A stretch of DNA of 64,000 bases from Acholoe squamosa (lineage: Eukaryota; Annelida; Polychaeta; Phyllodocida; Polynoidae): positions 9,519,141 through 9,583,140 of the forward strand of contig OX439044.1 of NCBI GenBank assembly GCA_949317995.1, written 5' to 3'. Shown here in pieces: positions 31,601 through 40,600 of the stretch (the stretch's first letter is position 1; every line of letters starts with the position of its first letter). The notes beneath the pieces were generated by a model, which was given only the letters and a program-made list of their open reading frames with translations, did no database searches and was not told the DNA's origin. The position numbers and the translations under genes were made by a program.

Positions 31601-34600
31601 GGCTCAGTAATTGTTGCATAGTTCGGGATGAACCTAGCACAGTAATTGGCCATACCAAGCAGAGAACGTACTTCTGTTGGAGTCTGGGGAGCATCAGCTT
31701 CGTTAAGTGCGGCAACCTTATCTGGGTCTGGTGATATACCTTCCTTCGAGAAGACATATCCTAGATACTTAAGATTGTCCTTGTTCAGAATACACTTTGC
31801 CTTATTCAAAGTTAGGCCCTTCTCACGGAGTCTCTGTAGCACCCTCTGTAGACTGTCATCATGGCTCTCTTGGGTCTTGCCATAGATCAGAATATCATCA
31901 CTGACATTCAACACACCAGGAATACCTTCCAGTGACTCACGGAGAGCATTCTGGAATATCTCGGATGCACAGCATATCCCAAAGTTCAGCCTTTTATATC
32001 TCCACAGTCCGATATGAGTGGTGAAGGTAGTGATGTACCTTGACTCCTTGTCCAAGAGTAACTGATGATACCCCTGGTTCAAGTCCAATTTAGAGAACTT
32101 GACTGACCCGTTCAGATCACTCACTATTTCTTCAATAGTAGGCATTATGTGTCTGACCCTTAGAATAGCCTTGTTTGCACTCTTCATATCCACACACATT
32201 TTGATGTCTGTAGGATCACTGGACTTGGGTGGAAAGACAGGTTGGGAGACCCAGGGTGTTGGTCCCTCCACACGTTCAATGATGTCGTCTTTCTCCAATT
32301 GTCTGAGTTTCTCTTCAACCTTACTTCTCAGATTGACGGGGATCCTTCTGTGTGGTTTTGCCACAGGTGGAATACTCTCATCTATATGCAGCTTGACAGT
32401 AAAGTCTTTCAACAGTCCCACTCCTTTGAACAGTGGATCTGAGTCATCAAAGCATATAGCAAGGAGGCATTCCATGTTTGCTTGTATGAGACCTAATGCC
32501 TCTCCAGTCTCATAAGTCAGCAAGCTTCCTTCGATTTCTTCTGTGACAAAGAATAATGCATCTGTCTTCTTGTCATGAACCTGAATACAAGCTCTAAATC
32601 TACCTCGGATGTTAATTGGTACTTTAGATGTATAGGCTTTCACAACAATATCTGCGGGTTGCAGCGTCGGCTTTATCTCCATACTCTTAAATGCAGCATT
32701 GTCAATGATGTTTATACCTGCTCCCGTGTCAAGAATGAATGGGATCCTGGTACCATCAACTTCTGCCATCACCTTCAGCATGTTGCTGTTCTTAGAAGTT
32801 GTAGGCTTCAGTGTGTAGATGTACTTTTCACCAGTATCATCATTTGTATCCTTCCTGACCTCGTTCACACGTGCCTGTTTCTTCTTTTTCTTCTTCACTT
32901 CTGCCTCCGTCTTAGGCTTTTCTTCTTTAGAAGGTGAAGTACAGCATCGTGCAAAATGATCAAGGTTACCACACTTTCTACAAGTCTTCCCTTTGGCAGG
33001 ACACCATCGTTGATCATGCCGGAAATTGCAAGAACTACATCGTGTCAGTTGTCCCTTGTCTGCAGGTTTAGGCTTCTGAGACTCTCGTTGAGATGACTTC
33101 TGTTGCTGTTTAAACTTGAGCCTATGTACAGATGTCTCACCTCGCTCAATAGTACTAGATTGTTGCTCAGACATCTCCATAGATCTACCTTTGTCTAAGA
33201 TCTGGTCAAGTGTCCAGTTCTTGTTCTCCAGAGCGTCTTTCCTCAACTTGGAAGATCTACAGTGTTGAATCACCTGAGACTTCAGTTCACGCTTTAAATC
33301 AGTGAATTCACAGTACTTGGCAAGCTTCCTCAATTCAGTGACATACATATCCAGAGTCTCACCTGGTTCCTGCTCTCTCATGCGGAACTCATAGATGCCA
33401 AACTCAGGATTCACTTGAGGTATGAAATAGTCATTGAGAGCATCACGCACTACTGTATAAGCATCCTGATTGTTTGCAGCCACAGGATCTGGGATAGTCA
33501 GTGTATCACAAATGTCATCAACCTCCTCACCTGCATAGTGTAGCATTAGAGACTTCTTCCTTGCAGCATCTGTTATTGTCAGACCAACCATCAGCTGTTC
33601 AAAGCGTCGTACCCACTTTTTCCACCTGACCCCGACTGTGTCTCTGTCTGACAGATCAAAAGGTGGAAAGTGTGGCAGAGCCTCAGCCATGATTGCCTTC
33701 AAGCACAGATTCTCAGGGTTACTTACAGGATCAACAGTTAATGTCAGTAAAGTCACTCACCCTGTCTTGGAAGTCTTTATCAGTCCTACCTCAATACAGT
33801 GGTGGTGGTAGTAGTAGCACACTGTTGGCCTGCTCCTGGATCTTAGCGCACCTCAGCAGTGGCAGGTGTACACACAGAGCAGCAGCAGGTAAGCAGGGAG
33901 GGGAGCTCCAATCCAGCTTGAAAGTGAGCTATTTCTCCAAAATTCTCCTTATTCGGCCAATAACTCGTGTAAAATCCTATCTCTCCTGGATCACCGAGTT
34001 ACTATATCCCATCCTCGTCGCCAAATGTAATGTTCTATGGGCTATGACCTGAATAATCCATGAATTTAACTCCTGGAGATACACACACAACACTGAACCA
34101 AAATGGCTGCTGGACTCAAACTCATTATTTATTCACAAGAGGTCACATGACCTGAATACTGGTCTGTGATTGGCCGATGGCTCAACACTACAGGGGGGGC
34201 GCTTATTAGGTAGAATACGGTCGAAAGCAACCATAATCGTGTATTAGTTTATGCTAGTCAGTCATGTTGTTGAACTATATATATATATATCCTTGAGATT
34301 GCATGAATTATACACTGTTTTAAATACAACATACTCATTTATAGCTACATCGGTGAAGCCATTGTAACTGTCGGCTAAAACCCGATCTCTTCTCTGCTTT
34401 CCTTTACCTCAAATGAGGATGTGAATAAACTAAATTGAAATTGGTATTCATTCTTTCTTTAGTTTCTGTAGTTTAAGAGTTGGTATGGGAACACATTGCC
34501 AGAACGAATATGGAGAATACTCTTCTATACTATAATATAGACCCATATCACGGGCTTTTCAATTCAGTAGAAGGAAAAGTTCAGTTACATTTTTCTCACT

Positions 34601-37600
34601 TCTTCTTCCCCAGTTCGTGGGAACCCAAGATATCAGTCAATCTTTAGATTTAAAGTGATTGGTACTTATTTTCGCTGAGGATCTGTTATCTGTTACTTAC
34701 TAGGTAGCTACTACCCCGTCGCCTTAGTGCAAGAAGGTTGTAACTGATATTTTGGCAAAATTGAGTTTTCTTCTGTTTTAAAATCTATTGACCTTATCTA
34801 CCTACTGAAACTCTGTATTATATGTGTGTCTATAGGCCTTAATGCAATTTTGTTGTATCCACTTTATACCATAGGAAGTGCGATTTGTATGAGACTTACC
34901 AGGTAGGAGCCTCCTGGCTACATCCTCTGCCATCCTCAACATGGGACCAGAACACGGCCATCCCGACTCCACCGTCAGACCCGCCCGGTGTGACATGAGG
35001 TGTGCCGACAGCAGCCCGCCTACCACTATAAGGGAACAAGTGGGATGTATTATTTACCAATCCGATTATTCTCTCTATTTACTTCAGAATCGTTTGGGTA
35101 CATTTTAACAACCAGGGGTGTGAAATGTCTCTGAAGTGCACTATATGGCTTTCCCTGACAAAGTGCAGATAGTAATTTACAATAAGTTGCATCTTTTTTT
35201 TTATGTAAGAATAGCCCCAGATGTACCTTAGAGGATATTCCTGAACTCAGGGTACGTCTTATAGGTGATGTTTGCACACTATAGGTACAGAACTAGTTTG
35301 TACAAGATCAGTTCAAGATGCGCCTTGCAGCATTTCCTTCAACTATCAACGTGCCTGATATGTGAGGGGCCGCGAGTACACAGGGATTTATGTTAGTATT
35401 GAATGACAACCGATAAACCACACATCTCTGAATATGATTTAATATCAGTCAATGCCAATGTTAAGAGTTTACAGCAATACTAGAAGTACCACGACCTACC
35501 TCTGATATTTGTTTCAAATACAGACACATTGATGTCACGGTCAAAGTCCAGCGTCTCAATAAGCAGTTTAGCAACTCGCTGGAACTCAGTATAATTTCCC
35601 ATCACAGCGAGTGTGTCCAGGGCATCTACCAGTGTCAGTGAGTAACTGGAATCAGAGAGCATTAAGAAAGGAGTGAACGTGTTATAGAGATCACAAGTGA
35701 CTCAGGGGTATTTTGTATGTAACTGAAATGTAACTTTGAAAAATAGAGTGAAAAATAAGCTACTCTGAAGAAATCGAAAGCCCTTTTTCAATCTATGCAT
35801 ACACTTTTTTTTTAAATCTTAGTCACAGCTGAAATATGATGATATTATGTTGATCCCAATCACGCACTGCGTTAAAACAATGTATTACATTGTCTTGTAC
35901 TCCTAGTATTAACAAAGATAGCAATTGTCAATTTAAACACGCCAGTAATGCCAGTACTGGTACTGAACACACACACTGTGCGCCTTGTGCAGCTCTAGAC
36001 TGCCAGTTGCCAGACACGCTAACGATGCAAGGCCCAAACACGATCTGGTTGCAGTAGAAACTCATATAAACAGCTGAAGTCAGTGGGCAGTTGGCCGACA
36101 GATGGTGTTTCAATGCCTGTTCACAAATTATGGTGTTTGGTGTTTTAATGGAAATTTTGTATACTGTTTCAGAAGTTTTGTATAATGAACTAACGGGCCG
36201 TTACACACAAGGGGTCATGGATCCTTTATTATTTAGCCTTCTCTTCGCTGGTTACCCTGTTTTGAATGTTAAGTATGTGTACATTTCGAGGGCACTCCAC
36301 TTTTTCTGCTGATTTGCGCGGTGGCGTTTCATGAGCGGCATCATGATCTCAACCAGAGATGCCACTCACTGGTCAATGAAAATTCGGAAATCATCCTAAT
36401 TTTTGGGACTCCCTATAGGAAATGCCTATAGGAAATGAATTCCAAAATTCGGAATTCCTAAAAAGTTAGGAAAAGTGGCATCTCTGCTCAACTTATGTTT
36501 AACCGCAAAACGAAACCGTGTGGAGACTGCAGACTGAAGCCAGTTATTTTGCCAGTTCGTATATGTTAACCCTTATGTACACCTTTGTAAACCAAAACTG
36601 GCAATACCCACCTTTTCTGTAAAAGAATCTTAATTTTAGAGACCAAAAAACGTCTCACGACATGCCTTCCCATAGGTTCAACATAGGATTGCAAATGAGC
36701 CAAAAAGTGATAGACAGTAATTAGCTTACAGGCCAAATCACCCAAATCTGACAAAAAATGAAGGTCACTATTGTTGCCTGCCCTTTAATTACAAGAAAAA
36801 AAAATTGATTACATTTTTTACTCTACTTAGTAAAGCACACTTGGAAAAAGTACCAGGTGTAAAAAAAGTTTGAGAAAAACAATAAAAACAACATGTTTTA
36901 AGCTTGCAAAGTTGACCTATGAAAATATCTTAAAATGACCGTTTTTGCGGCTCCAATGACTCAGGTGAAACCCCTGAGTCAATAAAACATTCTCTCCTTT
37001 GAGGATTCATTATCTCAAGTGATTTTCGCGAGTGATTTGGCGGTATTAAGGTTTATAGCGCTTTATCATCTGTTTTATGGACTGATGTACATTTCCCCTA
37101 CATCCACCCCTATAATAGTACCGATAATACGTGTATCATATATCAACTATTTTTTCAAATCCTACCATTAAAAGTGCAGAGAGCCATGTCTTTTTTTCAT
37201 ACTCAAACATTTTCCAACCCTTAAAGCTTTTTTAAAAGTGTAAAACCAGGATAAAAATATCCTGTATGATTAAGTTTACAGTAAATTCTCTTGTATTAGC
37301 CACACCAACGAATTTGGGAGAAGCTATAAGCTGCAAAAAAGCCTTGAAAATTGGCAGGTCAGTGCTGTTTTATAGTGTTAAATACCTTTGTATAAGCTGC
37401 ACTCTGACTTTGGACTGTTTCTTTAAGCCGCATCTTTATTTTGGTTCTGGTACTATCCGTGGCGTATACAAGAGAATTTACGGTATTCCTGGACAAACGT
37501 CAAATATCTACATGGCCTGCCAGGAACTTAGGGAGTGGTCATTTTTTAACAACAGGGGGGGTTGGTGGGTTTGGGGGGGGGACAGTTTCAGACCCCTCTA

Positions 37601-40600
37601 AGGGGGGGGGACAAAAAAACTTTCGCCCCTTTTGAGCAAAACAGACCGCGCGCGACTATAGAATAAAAGGGGGGGACAGACAAATTTCAGACCCCTCGAA
37701 GGGGGGGAACAGACATATTTTCGCCATGCATGCGCGTAATTTCACCAACCACCACCCCCCTGTTGTTATAAAATGACCACTATACCCTTAAATGGATCGC
37801 ATAAAAGTTTGGATGCAGGCTTCCTTGGCCTGTGTTGAGAAAAAGTTCTTGGCAACACTGCTGACAGTTAACTTTGAACCAGAATGATCAAACGACCTAC
37901 CTGCCCCAAGTGTCATGTCCGTCACACGTAATGGGGCGCAGCTCATCATACGGGTAGGCGTGGTTCAGATATCCATTATATGCATGCTGGAACATCCGTC
38001 GTACACGCTCTCTGAAATAATTAGAGAACGTTTAAAACTTGAATGGGTTTAAGGGCTACCCATGGACTGGGCATTTACATGCCCGCATTAAAAGGTCACA
38101 TGACCACCCATTGACCAATCAGGGCGCTCTGCTGGTTCCTGCGAGTTTACCAACGATCTTTGGGTCAGTACCCATGTTGTACTTTGCCGTGCTAGCCCCC
38201 CTTTAAAAAGTTTTCTCATTGGATCTGTGAAAATCGTGAAGGTCAACTTTTTTACGCTTAAGTGTAGGAAATCCTACAGATGTAGGAGAAATCACATCCC
38301 TGCCTTCAAGTAGGAGTGTCATCGATACCTACCAAATCGATACGTCGCGATTTACGAAATCGCGATTATCGCATCGATAAAAACAATATATCGATACAGT
38401 CATTTGTCTCATACATGTGCAGGATTTGGACTTTCCAAATTTGAAAGAATTTTCCAGAAATTCCTATTAGAACCAAAGTTATGATAAAAAATGTATTGTG
38501 ATTCAAATATATTTTGAATAACCCCCGACAAGCCCGACAATTTTAAATTATAATTAATGCATCGTTCAGTTGAGTTTGTCAATGCATTTTGCCAATAGAT
38601 CAAATAATTCTGTAAATCTTGTGTACAGGGCAATATAACTACTCTAATTTGCCTAGTAATTGGAGTATATGAAGAAATTTTTTCCCTGTTAAAAGTTCAT
38701 ATCATGGCCATTTTGCTCTATTTAGCAATAATCGATATATTTGAAATATCAAGACCAAAATGATGATATTCATCATCGATATATATTGGATGTCAATGAC
38801 ACTCCTACCTTCAAGGATCGCTGATGCATCAATGTGTCATGCCCACTGGTCATGATGCACCAATGAAGCGCTGGCGAGACTGCACACAAGTTAGGCACTG
38901 ACGTAACTCCCGTTCGCGGTTCTGGCCGCCACAGCCACTCATAGTGTGATTAACCCTTTGAGGGACACTTTTTACCTCACCTATCTTCAAAAGTCGATTC
39001 TGAAGCTATTTATTGGAATATCAAGACAATTAGGGTGTCATATTAACGGGCTTGATGAGATCTATCACATGCATATAAGTTATCAATGATTGGTTGAGAA
39101 AAAAATAAGGGTTTGGTCAAGTGAAATTAAAGCCCAACTTTGGAGGCATTTTATTGTATGAAGATCAAGTTGCTCATAAAAATAACTAGTTTGCACGTGT
39201 TCTACGGTTAAAAATGTTATAGAATATGCCTTAACATTTCCATTTAGACATGGACCACTATGTTTTATAAGCAACCCTAACATCCTCACCTACAAGCTCT
39301 GAGAGGGGTAGGCTGGGACCACCTCCCACACCTCCCACCCCTCCCACACCCCCACTGCACCACTACACTAGCCTAGGTCCTTCACTCCAGGGGCTACATG
39401 GTTTTTCTTCTGTAGTACTGACCAGTAGGTCCTTTTAGTGAACATCTTAAGAGAGGACTGACTAGCAGGATTTCTCTATGAAGTAGAGGGGAGGCCAGTA
39501 CACAAACAAGGGACTTCTTCTGAGAGGGAGGGTGATGCAGAGGCAGAGGACTTCTCAACAGCACATGGGGGCTAGGTGTGAACCCATCTAGTCAGGTGAA
39601 TACCCCACCAGGCCAAGTGACTAAGGCGAAACATGATAATTGGAAATGGTGCCCTGTATTTTAAGATAAACACTATATTTTGCTTTTTAAAACTCATGAT
39701 CCTTTGCTGACCAAGGATATTCCATAACTAAAGATATTAAATTTTTTTCAACGGAAGTAGTCATTTATCTAATTTCGCAATATTGACCTTTGACCTTAAA
39801 ATGACCTTGACCTTAGACAAGGTCACCATATGCAAGGTCTTTTGGTGAGCTTAGACCCATTCTTTATCTCAAATTTCTAGTCTTGATATATCATGAGATG
39901 TGTCAATTTTACTCCAATCTCATAACATTGACCTTAGAATGACCTTGACCTTGGGCAAGGTCACCACATGCCTGTTCACACTAATCACTGAAAAAGCCTT
40001 CAACTATGTTTTATATCAAGTTTCTAGCTTTAGTTTTTCATAGGAAGTAGTCATTTACCTAATTTCACAACATTGACCTTTGACCTTAAAATGACCTTGA
40101 CCTTGTCCAAGGTCACCACATGCACAATCACATCCGCCTTGTGATGACCTTCGATCTACTTTTTATATCATAATTCTAGCTGTAATAGTTCATGAGAAAT
40201 GGGCATTTAACTGATTAAATGACTCCTGATGCCAGCTAGAATGATCACGAAATCTGGATCACAATTAAACTCTTAACTATGGTTAATTGTGGCAGAACGA
40301 TAGACAGAATTTCAGATCTTTGAATGGCCATAACTTTGCTTCAAATTAACATAAAGACTTCATTCAAAAAGCAAAATCAATCAGTTTTGTGAGATCTATC
40401 CATAGATCATTAGCTAGAGTACATAGAACCAAGTCCTAAAAATTAGGTAAGTGCCTACACAAGTACTTCATTGGAGTATCATGCTGACCCTCTGGGCCCC
40501 AGGAATTTATGTATCAACCATGGATGGTCGGCATGATGCTCCAATAAAGTGAGCAGTCTCACCAGCACTTCATTAGTGAACCATGACGACCAATGGCCAT

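Larger units (their letters stand above)
29110..34192 (-). mobile_element. Mag/SURL-like Ty3/gypsy retrotransposon in EDEM2 intron 4 (looks whole)
   Basis: A compact 5083-bp element has 167-bp LTRs that are identical by eye, TGTA/TACA ends, a perfect tRNA-Ser primer site, a purine tract, and one continuous gag-pol frame. It lies on the minus strand, in the same sense as EDEM2. The flanks are runs of G (5 or more) on both sides, consistent with a short target duplication in a G tract of an older element. Identical LTRs imply a very recent insertion. The tRNA-Ser primer, small LTRs and RT motif VSDDILIYG fit the Mag lineage, which is my inference. No break is apparent. Confidence 0.95.

Noticed and set aside
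16940-34222. A fourth family with GCGCTTATTAGGT and GGGCCATAAGCGCAC motifs (16950, 22325, 25095, and both flanks of the element at 29110-34192)
   Set aside because: Similar fragments exist, but no copy has two definable ends in this window, so it is not listed as an element.
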